From an uncultured Bacteroidota bacterium (GTDB lineage Bacteria; Bacteroidota; Bacteroidia; UKL13-3): a DNA stretch of 8,880 bases. This document shows positions 1-6,204 of the stretch, piece after piece. Below the pieces are notes generated by a model. The model was not told the DNA's origin. It worked only from the letters and a program-made list of their open reading frames with translations, and ran no database searches. The stretch spans positions 1-8,880 of the forward strand of contig CAIVPY010000567.1 in NCBI GenBank assembly GCA_903907885.1, read 5' to 3'. How positions within the stretch are numbered: position 1 is the first letter of the stretch; the number at the start of each line of letters is the position of its first letter. The position numbers and the translations under genes are program-made.

Positions 1-764
1 CCACTCCTATTTCCTATTCGGGTAGTCATAGCATGATGTTGCCTGTAAATCCAGCAAGCATTCAAACTAGTTTCTTCTTTATATCACCTTCCTTTAATTT
101 ATCGGGCGCGTCAGCACCATATTTTAAATTTAAATATGCTTTTGCACAAGGTTCATACACACCACTTTCAATCACAGCATCTCCTGATGTGTTAAGGGTT
201 TCTTACTCTATAGATTGTGGTAAATCGTGGTCAACAAAAAAAGTAGTTTCAGGCACAACTCTATTTACTGCTCTTAATGGTATCACTGCTGCAGCTCCAA
301 TTCCCTATACTAGTTATTTTGTTCCTGCTGATGCCAGCAAATGGAAAGAAGTGAAATTAGACGGTGCTTTAATGCCTACAGGAAATGGTTTAAACAATGT
401 GAAATTTAGAGTTGAATTGGCATACGAAGGGGGTAATAATTTCTACTTAGACGAAGTACAAGTAGGTTTAGCCTCAAGCATAAGTAACGATTTGTTAAAG
501 GAACAATTAGGATTTAACTTATATCCAAATCCATTTAATTCAGCAGCTACACTAAGCTATAGCTTAAACACAAAAGAAAATGTAGAAGTAGCTATTTTTG
601 ATATTGCAGGTAAACAAATTGCTACACTTATCAATGGAATGCAATCAGAAGGAAAACACGAGGTACAGATTAATAAATCTGACTTAAACCTAAATAGTGG
701 TATTTACTTCATCAAAATGATGGTGGGTGAAAACACTTTGACACAAAAAATGTTGTTAAACTAA
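1..764 (+). CDS. T9SS-secreted protein, C-terminal fragment (jelly-roll module plus type A sorting domain)
   Basis: The frame is open from the first bases of the window, so the start lies upstream and the ATG at 33 is internal; 253 residues are visible. The C-terminal ~85 residues form a T9SS type A sorting domain (Por secretion tail family): a NLYPNPF motif, a beta-rich stretch with VAIFDIAGKQI, then SGIYFIKM and a basic/hydrophobic end. Such domains direct export through the outer membrane by the type IX system, followed by cleavage and often surface anchoring. The preceding ~150 residues resemble the beta-sandwich (MAM/jelly-roll-like) module of many Bacteroidota secreted proteins, with VSYSIDCGKSW and GNNFYLDEVQV. 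Such modules often follow M43 (cytophagalysin/pappalysin) metalloprotease domains, but no catalytic region is visible, so the enzymatic role is unknown. A terminator follows 25 bases after the stop. The sorting domain is near certain; the protease guess is weak. Confidence 0.9.
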   Translation, partial: TPISYSGSHSMMLPVNPASIQTSFFFISPSFNLSGASAPYFKFKYAFAQGSYTPLSITASPDVLRVSYSIDCGKSWSTKKVVSGTTLFTALNGITAAAPIPYTSYFVPADASKWKEVKLDGALMPTGNGLNNVKFRVELAYEGGNNFYLDEVQVGLASSISNDLLKEQLGFNLYPNPFNSAATLSYSLNTKENVEVAIFDIAGKQIATLINGMQSEGKHEVQINKSDLNLNSGIYFIKMMVGENTLTQKMLLN

Positions 765-788
765 AATCATTTAGCTTTGATAATCAGC

Positions 789-818
789 AAAAATCCTGCC
801 TTTGAGCAGGATTTTTTT
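789..818 (+). terminator. Intrinsic terminator after the T9SS protein gene
   Basis: An 11-bp perfect stem (789-799 with 806-816) whose core is ATCCTGC/GCAGGAT encloses a 6-base loop (CTTTGA). It runs into an unbroken seven-T tract at 812-818. The A tract on the left arm pairs with the T tract, so it could also work weakly on the opposite strand, but no gene ends there from that side. It separates the secreted-protein gene from the tRNA gene. Confidence 0.88.
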
Positions 819-835
819 ATTTATAAGGATAAAAA

Positions 836-867
836 TTTGGACAAAATAAAGCATAGCCTTACTTTCG
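836..867 (+). promoter_or_regulatory. Probable Bacteroidota-type promoter of the tRNA-Ser gene
   Basis: TTTG at 836-839 is followed after exactly 20 bases by TACTTTCG at 860-867. This fits the Bacteroidota consensus TTTG-N19-21-TAnnTTTG with one mismatch in the -7 element (C for T at its seventh base). The expected start site falls at about 870-875, at or just before the tRNA 5' end at 873. The motif match and position are seen directly; promoter activity is inferred. Confidence 0.7.
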
Positions 868-872
868 CAGAT

Positions 873-960
873 GGAGAGTTGGCAGAGTGGTCGATTGCGG
901 CAGTCTTGAAAACTGTTGTCTGTTACAGGACCTGGGGTTCGAATCCCTAACTCTCCGCCA
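873..960 (+). tRNA. tRNA-Ser, anticodon UGA
   Basis: Class II tRNA with all arms visible. Acceptor stem 873-879 pairs perfectly with 950-956, followed by discriminator G957 and an encoded CCA (958-960). Anticodon stem 900-904/912-916 carries the 7-base loop CTTGAAA, giving anticodon TGA at 907-909, which reads UCA and other UCN serine codons. A long variable arm (about 917-932) is diagnostic of Ser/Leu/Tyr-type tRNAs. T arm 933-937/945-949 has the loop TTCGAAT. It stands alone between two hairpin terminators with its own promoter-like element. Confidence 0.97.
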
Positions 961-983
961 GTAGCAATACAAAACAAATCAAT

Positions 984-1020
984 AGCCTGTAAATCGTAAG
1001 ATTTACAGGCTTCTTTGTTT
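984..1020 (+). terminator. Hairpin terminator after tRNA-Ser, probably bidirectional with the fdh operon end
   Basis: A 12-bp perfect stem (984-995 with 1000-1011) encloses the loop GTAA, a GNRA-type tetraloop closed by C-G. On the + strand it is followed by a T-rich tract (TTCTTTGTTTT, 1011-1021), ending the tRNA transcript. On the minus strand it begins 30 bases past the formate dehydrogenase stop codon (1042-1044) and is followed by a T-rich run (ATTGATTTGTTTTG), so it can plausibly end that transcript too. The tract is interrupted on both sides, so efficiency is uncertain. Confidence 0.8.
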
Positions 1021-1041
1021 TACTAGTAAAAATAATTTCAA

Positions 1042-3774
1042 TTATACAAGTATTGAATTTTCCAGTTTGTATTTTCCTTTGCTTTTGCGAATGTTTACTG
1101 CTACTACTTTGTACTCTGGGCAAAGGGCTTCGCTATCGCTAACACTGCTTGTTAGGTCGTTCATTTTTATTTCAGGAAAATGAAAGGTAGATGATAAGAT
1201 ACCTGATTTCACTTCATCAGTTACTCTGGCCTTCACATCTATTTTACCCCTTGCACTTTCAATACAAACCATGTCTCCTTCCAAAATATTGTGCTTGGCG
1301 GCATCTTCAGGATTTATAAGAAGTACATCTTCGGTGAGTATTTTTTCGTTTCTGGTTCTGCGTGTCATCGTACCTGAGTTATAATGTTCAAGTTCACGGT
1401 TTGTGGTAAGTATATATGGAAACTCCCTGGCATTTTGAACAATCTCTTGCGACTCTCGCCAATCAGCACTGATAAATTTACCCTTGCCATGCTTGAAGCT
1501 TTCGGTATGTAGAATCTCTGTTCCTTGCCCTCCTACTGCCACAGGCCATTGTTTGCCGTTGTCGCCCAATTCATCCCATTTAACACCTTCAAAAAATGGC
1601 ACAATACGAGAAATTTCTTTCAATAAGGTATCAGGGTTATAATCGGGCTCATTAGCTCCCATATAGTTCATTATATCAATCATAATTTGACCATCTGACT
1701 TAGTGCCTTCTAATGGTTCAACCACTGCTTGCACCTTTTGTATTCTTCGTTCGCCATTGGTAAAAGTACCGCTTTTTTCGAGGAATGTAGAAGCTGGCAA
1801 AACCACATGAGCCATTTTAGCGGTTTCGGTCATAAAGATTTCTTGTACTACAATCAGGTCAAGTTTAGCTAATGCCGCTTTTACATGATGAGTATTAGGG
1901 TCTGTTTGCCCCACATCTTCACCCATTAACCACATAGCTTTAAGCTTGTTATTCAAAGACGCATCATACATCTGAGGGATTTTGTAACCTATATGCAAAG
2001 GCAATTTAGTATGATAGAAATCCTCATACTTTTTGTGATATTCAGGATTGGTTACATCTAAATAACCAGCACCTTGATGTGGCTGACAGCCCATGTCGGC
2101 AGCACCTTGCACGTTGTTTTGTCCACGAAGCGGATTCACCCCAACCCCGCGTCTACCAATGTTTCCCGTAATCATGGCCAAATCGGCAATTTGCATTACG
2201 GTATATGTTCCGAGTGAATGTTCTGTAACACCTAAACCATGAAAACTCATGGCATTTTTTGCAGAAGCATACAGAATGGCAGCGGCTTTTACCTGCTCAC
2301 GATTTACACCCGTGATGCGCTCCATTTCGTCAATGTTCAAGCCCAGCAAATGTTCTTTGAAGGCATCGTATCCTTCAGTCCTCGATTTAATAAATGCTTT
2401 GTCTTCTAGTCCTTCAGTAATGATATAATACAACATCATATTCAACAAAGCCACATTGGTTCCGGGTCTTAGTTGAAGGTGAATAGTTGCGTATATTGCT
2501 AACTCTGTTCTTCTTGGGTCAATAACAATACTAGGTTTGTCTTTCATTGCAAACTGCTTCAACTTAGCTCCCGTCACAGGGTGACCACTGGTTGGATTGG
2601 CACCTATCACCATGATACAATCAGTATATTTCAAATCAATCACAGAGTTGGTAGCTGCACCTGTTCCAAAGGTGCGTTGCATACCCAATGCAGTTGGGGA
2701 GTGACAAACACGTGCGCAGCTGTCAATATTGTTAGTGCCAATGCTCACCCTCATGAATTTTTGCATAAGGTAATTTTCTTCGTTGGTACAACGAGCAGAT
2801 GAAATGCCTGCTATATAATCAGGACCAAAATCCTTTTTGATACGTTTTAGTTCATTGGCAATGTAGGTATAAGCTTCATCCCAAGTGGCAGGCACAAGCT
2901 CGCCATTCTTACGAATAAGTGGTGTGCGCAGTCTATCTGCATGGTTATAAAACGAAAATGCATATCTGCCCTTTAAGCAAGTATGTCCTTGGTTTACGGC
3001 AGCATCATAAGGTGCTTGAATGGATTTCACTTTGCCACCCACAGTAGCCACTTCAAGATTACAACCCACACCACAGTATGTACAAATGGTGCGCGTTTTT
3101 TGCACATTGGCAATTGATTTTGACTCAAACACATCGCTAATGGCAGAAGTAGGGCAGGCTTGAGCACAAGCGCCACAACTCACGCAGTCGCTTTCTTTAA
3201 ATGATACTTCGGAGCTTTTAATAATATGACTATCGAATCCCCTGCCAGCCATGCTAAGAACGAATTGTCCTTGCACTTCATCACAGGCTCTTACACATCT
3301 GAAGCAGTTAATACATTTGCTAAAATCAGAAGTCATGTAAGGGTGACTCAAATCCTTTTTGCGATCTAAATGGTTCTTGCCTTCAGGGTATCGTACATCA
3401 CGAATGCCCACCTTAGCGGCAACCTTTTGTAATTCGCAATTGTTGTTTACCTCGCAAGTCAAACAATCAAGGGGGTGGTCGGTTAATACCAACTCTACAA
3501 TATTTTTTCTGAGCTTTTGAATCCTTTCACTTGAAGGATAAATGAAAGAATTTTCCATCACGGGGGTGTGGCAACTGGCTTGGGTTTTTACAGGGCCGTT
3601 TTGTGATAATGCAACATCAACACTACACACACGACAAGAGCCAAATGGATCAAGATTGGGAGCATCGCATAGGGTAGGTACCAAATCGTTTCCAAAATTT
3701 CTTCTCACAAAGGATAAAATGGTTTCACCTTCGCTTATTTCGTATGCTTTATTATCAATATATGCAACTTTCAT
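1042..3774 (-). CDS. fdhA: NAD-dependent formate dehydrogenase, molybdopterin catalytic (alpha) subunit, cysteine form
   Basis: This 910-residue protein joins a NuoG-like N-terminus to a molybdopterin oxidoreductase, the FDH1 alpha/FdsA layout (usually ~950-990 residues). Ligands in order: plant-type [2Fe-2S] C36, C47, C50, C68; His-ligated [4Fe-4S] H100, C104, C107, C113; two ferredoxin-type clusters C154/157/160/164 and C197/200/203/207; bis-MGD-proximal [4Fe-4S] C231, C234, C238, C266 with K268. Predicted metal ligand is C357 in ARVCHSPT, followed by H358, where E. coli FdhH has Sec140-His141. R550 in PLRGQNNVQGA matches the formate-site arginine. The C-terminal dinucleotide-binding domain shows HYNSGTMTRR (797-806). 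It oxidises formate to CO2 (reversibly in relatives) in the cytoplasm; no Tat signal or membrane segment is seen. The NuoEF-like partner lies 98 bases upstream. The start matches the NuoG N-terminus and follows an A-rich leader (ATAAAGAAA). Mo versus W and the in vivo direction cannot be told. Confidence 0.93.
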   Translation of the reverse strand: MKVAYIDNKAYEISEGETILSFVRRNFGNDLVPTLCDAPNLDPFGSCRVCSVDVALSQNGPVKTQASCHTPVMENSFIYPSSERIQKLRKNIVELVLTDHPLDCLTCEVNNNCELQKVAAKVGIRDVRYPEGKNHLDRKKDLSHPYMTSDFSKCINCFRCVRACDEVQGQFVLSMAGRGFDSHIIKSSEVSFKESDCVSCGACAQACPTSAISDVFESKSIANVQKTRTICTYCGVGCNLEVATVGGKVKSIQAPYDAAVNQGHTCLKGRYAFSFYNHADRLRTPLIRKNGELVPATWDEAYTYIANELKRIKKDFGPDYIAGISSARCTNEENYLMQKFMRVSIGTNNIDSCARVCHSPTALGMQRTFGTGAATNSVIDLKYTDCIMVIGANPTSGHPVTGAKLKQFAMKDKPSIVIDPRRTELAIYATIHLQLRPGTNVALLNMMLYYIITEGLEDKAFIKSRTEGYDAFKEHLLGLNIDEMERITGVNREQVKAAAILYASAKNAMSFHGLGVTEHSLGTYTVMQIADLAMITGNIGRRGVGVNPLRGQNNVQGAADMGCQPHQGAGYLDVTNPEYHKKYEDFYHTKLPLHIGYKIPQMYDASLNNKLKAMWLMGEDVGQTDPNTHHVKAALAKLDLIVVQEIFMTETAKMAHVVLPASTFLEKSGTFTNGERRIQKVQAVVEPLEGTKSDGQIMIDIMNYMGANEPDYNPDTLLKEISRIVPFFEGVKWDELGDNGKQWPVAVGGQGTEILHTESFKHGKGKFISADWRESQEIVQNAREFPYILTTNRELEHYNSGTMTRRTRNEKILTEDVLLINPEDAAKHNILEGDMVCIESARGKIDVKARVTDEVKSGILSSTFHFPEIKMNDLTSSVSDSEALCPEYKVVAVNIRKSKGKYKLENSILV

Positions 3775-3788
3775 TTTCTTTATTTTTT

Positions 3789-3841
3789 AATAATTAACAC
3801 ATTGAACCTTGCGTATGTATTAATTAAAATGGTTAATTATT
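3789..3841. repeat. 10-bp inverted repeat in the gap between the two formate dehydrogenase genes
   Basis: AATAATTAAC (3789-3798) and GTTAATTATT (3832-3841) are perfect inverted copies 33 bases apart. They nearly fill the 98-base intercistronic gap (3775-3872). The 3789-3798 arm lies 14 bases upstream of the fdhA start codon. The repeat could form a weak A-U-rich hairpin or bind a dimeric protein, but a 10-mer this AT-rich can arise by chance. I see no convincing separate promoter for fdhA here. Confidence 0.4.
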
Positions 3842-3872
3842 CAGCTGTTAAACTTCAATAAATATAATATAC

Positions 3873-5522
3873 TTAATTAAAATAAGGCTTTAATTCTTCT
3901 TCAAAATATTTCATGGCATTTTTTACTGGCAATGGAACACCACCACCCAAGGCACATAAAGATCCTATTTCCATGGTTTCAATTAAATCAGCAAACAAGG
4001 TTCTGTCTATTTGATAATTTTCAGTCCTTGCCTTATGCAACAATTCCTTACCCCTTGTTGAGCCCAACCTACAAGGGAAACATTTGCCACAACTCTCATG
4101 AGCGGTAAATTCAAATATATGCTCCAAGTAATCAATCATTGGATAATCCTCAGGAATACATACAACAGAGGCATGTCCCAATAAAAACCCGTTTTGATTA
4201 AAACTCTCAAAATCAATTGTTAAATCGTTTATCTTTTCAATAGGAACTATTCCACCAAGTGGTCCGCCTATGTGCAATGCTTTTATTTTAGATTTAAACC
4301 CTTGCCCAAGTTCATTTACAACTACCGATAGTGGTGTGCCCATGTCTGCTTCATAAATTCCTGGTCGATTGAAAAAACCATCCAATGAAATCAACTTACT
4401 ACCAGTTGATTTACCCCTTCCAATGTCTGCAAATTTTTGTCCCCCATTTTGCATAATCCATGGCACACAAGCAAGTGTTTCAACATTATTTACTACCGTA
4501 GGTTTGTTAAACAACCCTTGTTGTGCAGGGTATGGTGGGCGCACCCTTACTTCTGGTCTTTGGCCTTCGATTGACGAAAGCAATGCTGTTTCTTCTCCAC
4601 AGATATAAGCCCCTTGGGCCCTAATAATTTTAAAGTCAAAATTGAATCCACTGCCTAGAATATTATCACCTAAAAATTTGGATTCATGTAGTTTCTTAAT
4701 CTCTTCCTCAACGATGCTTATACTCTCAGGATACTCACCCCTGATGTACAATACACCCCAATTGGCACCAATGATATGTCCTGTGATAATCATTCCTAGC
4801 AATACTGAGTGTGGCCTATTTTCTAGCAAATACCTGTCGCTGTAAGCACCGGGGTCACCTTCATCTGCATTACATACCACAAATTTGATTTTGCTTGGGG
4901 TATTTTTGCAACTTTCAAGTTTAAACGACATGGGAAATCCTGCACCTCCTCTTCCTCTCAAGCCAGATGATTTTAATTCGCTTAGCAGCTCTACCGGGCT
5001 TTTTTGCAATGCCTCTTTCAGAATATTATAATAGGAATTAATATCCGTGAAAGCCTCTGTTAATATTGGATTGCCAATAGCCCCTACATGGTAATTGTCT
5101 AATGGATTTTTTTGCTTTGATTTTATTTCATCAAATGTATCAATGGCATTACCCGAATAGTTTTTTCCATCATAATGAAAAGCACTGTTTTCGTGGCAAC
5201 GACCAAGACAACACATATTTCCAATTTCTTCTGCTTTAAAATGTTTTTCTAATTTATCGCTGACAGCCTTTTGTGTGCCTGATGTAAGGCAAGAACTTCC
5301 ATTGCACACATAGGCTTTTTTACCTTTATTCTCTTCTCGGGTTAAATCATAAAATGAAGCGCTACCATATACATTTGCTTTGCCAATTAAAAAATCATCG
5401 GCAAGTTGTTCCATAGTTTCTATGCTTGGTGTTCCCGTTGCTTTTGAAAGGTTCCCTATTTTTTCGAAAAGGCTGTTTTCTATACCCTTTTTACCTGTTA
5501 AATCACTAATGTTTTTCGACAT
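3873..5522 (-). CDS. fdhB: Formate dehydrogenase diaphorase (beta) subunit, NuoE-NuoF fusion
   Basis: This 549-residue protein fuses two complex-I-like modules, as in FDH1 beta of Methylorubrum. Residues ~15-130 are NuoE-like (thioredoxin-fold ferredoxin) with [2Fe-2S] ligands C73, C78, C105, C109. The helical region before C73 looks short relative to stand-alone NuoE. Residues ~140-549 are NuoF-like: FMN/NADH motif GLRGRGGAGFP (187-197), CNADEGDPGAYSDR (217-230), GAYICGEETALL (304-315), VVNNVETL (343-350), and the [4Fe-4S] site C478, C481, C484 and C523. The usual GGPSGG is GGPLGG here. It accepts electrons from the molybdenum subunit and passes them through FMN to NAD(P)+. Lying directly upstream of the catalytic gene, it implies a heterodimer-type soluble enzyme. 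NAD versus NADP preference cannot be read, and a bifurcating arrangement with another partner is not excluded. The ATG start gives an intact helical N-terminus and has only weak A/T-rich upstream signals. Confidence 0.92.
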   Translation of the reverse strand: MSKNISDLTGKKGIENSLFEKIGNLSKATGTPSIETMEQLADDFLIGKANVYGSASFYDLTREENKGKKAYVCNGSSCLTSGTQKAVSDKLEKHFKAEEIGNMCCLGRCHENSAFHYDGKNYSGNAIDTFDEIKSKQKNPLDNYHVGAIGNPILTEAFTDINSYYNILKEALQKSPVELLSELKSSGLRGRGGAGFPMSFKLESCKNTPSKIKFVVCNADEGDPGAYSDRYLLENRPHSVLLGMIITGHIIGANWGVLYIRGEYPESISIVEEEIKKLHESKFLGDNILGSGFNFDFKIIRAQGAYICGEETALLSSIEGQRPEVRVRPPYPAQQGLFNKPTVVNNVETLACVPWIMQNGGQKFADIGRGKSTGSKLISLDGFFNRPGIYEADMGTPLSVVVNELGQGFKSKIKALHIGGPLGGIVPIEKINDLTIDFESFNQNGFLLGHASVVCIPEDYPMIDYLEHIFEFTAHESCGKCFPCRLGSTRGKELLHKARTENYQIDRTLFADLIETMEIGSLCALGGGVPLPVKNAMKYFEEELKPYFN

Positions 5523-5539
5523 ATGAATAGTGTTAAATT

Positions 5540-5555
5540 ATTGCCCTATGGCAAT
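5540..5555 (-). other. Small perfect hairpin just upstream of the fdhB start codon
   Basis: On the minus strand, ATTGCC-ATAG-GGCAAT forms a 6-bp stem with a 4-base loop, ending 17 bases before the fdhB ATG. It would sit in the 5' leader if transcription begins near 5615. It lacks a T tract, so it is not a terminator. It may be an mRNA structure affecting translation, an operator, or chance. Confidence 0.35.
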
Positions 5556-5586
5556 CAGGATGCAAGGTATATTTTTTGAGTTATGA

Positions 5587-5665
5587 TTGCTAAAATTTTT
5601 GAAAAACTTGAATCTTGTTAGCAAATGTAGTCTTATAAAATGCCGAGTTTAGCTAAATATGCTAA
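5587..5665. repeat. Clustered inverted TTAGC/GCTAA motifs upstream of fdhB
   Basis: Four copies of the same 5-mer occur within 79 bases: GCTAA at 5589-5593 and 5661-5665, TTAGC at 5618-5622 and 5649-5653. They form two inverted pairs. The inner pair extends to TTGCTAA (5587-5593) and TTAGCAA (5618-5624). The outer pair encloses TAAATAT and overlaps the end of the SRPBCC gene. One arm overlaps the possible -7 element, so these could be binding sites for a regulator. This is seen by eye and not tested against chance. Confidence 0.4.
5622..5629 (-). promoter_or_regulatory. Possible -7 promoter element of the fdhB-fdhA operon
   Basis: TACATTTG on the minus strand (5629 to 5622) matches the Bacteroidota -7 consensus TAnnTTTG at every defined base. 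It lies in the 139-base gap upstream of fdhB and would give a leader of roughly 90-95 bases. No clear TTTG is found 19-21 bases upstream, where TTTAGCTA is the nearest T-rich sequence, so a regulator may be needed or the match may be accidental. The element overlaps one arm of an inverted repeat (5587-5593 with 5618-5624). Confidence 0.42.
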
Positions 5666-6192
5666 TTGGTTTCAATGGCATGTTTAATAGCGATTAAACC
5701 TTCGTCAAAAGATTTGGCAGTATTACCTGTAACGTAGCTCATCATATATCTCTTAAATGGATTATAACCCACATCACCTTCATCCACCCAACTCAGTTTG
5801 GTTCTTCCATTATGGTCGGCAAAAACAAAGGATGCTTTTGCTGAAATTAAACCTTCATTCATACTTAGAAAATATGAAATTTTTTCGTTTGTAATGGCTT
5901 CGGTTATAGTGAAACTACCTACTCCTAATATATGACCTCCTAGGTACTGCTTTGCACCAATTTGATTACTTTGTTTAGAGTAAAAAGTATAGAAAGTACT
6001 ATCAACACTGCTATTCCAAGGACTCCATTTTTTCCAGTTTCTTATATCACTCATAAAAGCATACGACTCGTAAACAGGTTTGTTAACAATAACCATTCTC
6101 TCTACTTTATAGGTGCGGGGAAACAAAAGAGATACTATAAAAAACAGCAGAATAAATCCAAGTATGCCTGCAAAAACTTTAAATAACTTCAT
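5662..6192 (-). CDS. Membrane-anchored SRPBCC (START/Bet v1-like) family protein
   Basis: A 176-residue protein with one N-terminal hydrophobic segment (about residues 5-24) ending in FPRTYKVERMVIVNKP, the usual entry into the SRPBCC helix-grip fold of this short family. Supporting motifs are MSDIRNWKKWSPWN (47-60), GVGSFTI (90-96), TKLSWVDEGDVGYNPFKRYM (131-150) and a C-terminal helix FDEGLIAIKHAIE. The fold makes a deep pocket for hydrophobic ligands; the ligand of this group is unknown. The charge pattern suggests the domain lies outside the cytoplasm, tethered to the inner membrane (inference). The YxWxG-like motif usual before the glycine loop is replaced by YLGGHILG. It begins 12 bases after the outer-membrane protein stop, so it is probably the last gene of the birA-coaX transcript. 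No strong terminator follows it; only a weak 5-bp hairpin overlaps the stop. Confidence 0.85.
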   Translation of the reverse strand: MKLFKVFAGILGFILLFFIVSLLFPRTYKVERMVIVNKPVYESYAFMSDIRNWKKWSPWNSSVDSTFYTFYSKQSNQIGAKQYLGGHILGVGSFTITEAITNEKISYFLSMNEGLISAKASFVFADHNGRTKLSWVDEGDVGYNPFKRYMMSYVTGNTAKSFDEGLIAIKHAIETN

Positions 6193-6204
6193 AAATAATA
6201 AATA

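Noticed and set aside
33..35. ATG at 33 as the start of the T9SS protein
   Set aside because: The frame is open upstream to the window edge (TPISYSGSHS precedes it) and no signal peptide follows the ATG, so it is internal.
771..977. Open frame of 68 codons on the minus strand with the phrase GGELGIRTPGPVTD
   Set aside because: It is the antisense of the tRNA-Ser gene. This kind of peptide is a familiar annotation artefact, and it covers the promoter, tRNA and terminator.
2702..2707. Selenocysteine (TGA) at the formate dehydrogenase active site
   Set aside because: The codon at the expected position is a normal cysteine codon (C357), so no recoding is needed; the frame runs unbroken for 910 codons.
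2581..2802. Open frame on the + strand inside the catalytic formate dehydrogenase gene
   Set aside because: Opposite-strand shadow of highly conserved coding sequence, with no recognisable domain or start signal.
3542..3790. Open frame on the + strand across the fdhA start
   Set aside because: Antisense to the Fe-S N-terminal domain; composition and lack of motifs indicate a shadow.
4369..4845. Two open frames on the + strand inside fdhB (4369-4608 and 4642-4845)
   Set aside because: Both lie opposite the conserved NuoF motifs and show no family features.
1042..5522. Respiratory complex I (NuoEFG) rather than formate dehydrogenase
   Set aside because: The NuoG-like protein keeps the full bis-MGD site (C231/C234/C238/C266, K268, C357-H358, R550), which complex I NuoG lacks, and no membrane-arm nuo genes are nearby.
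5962..6186. Open frame on the + strand opposite the SRPBCC gene
   Set aside because: Shadow frame; the minus-strand frame has clear family motifs.
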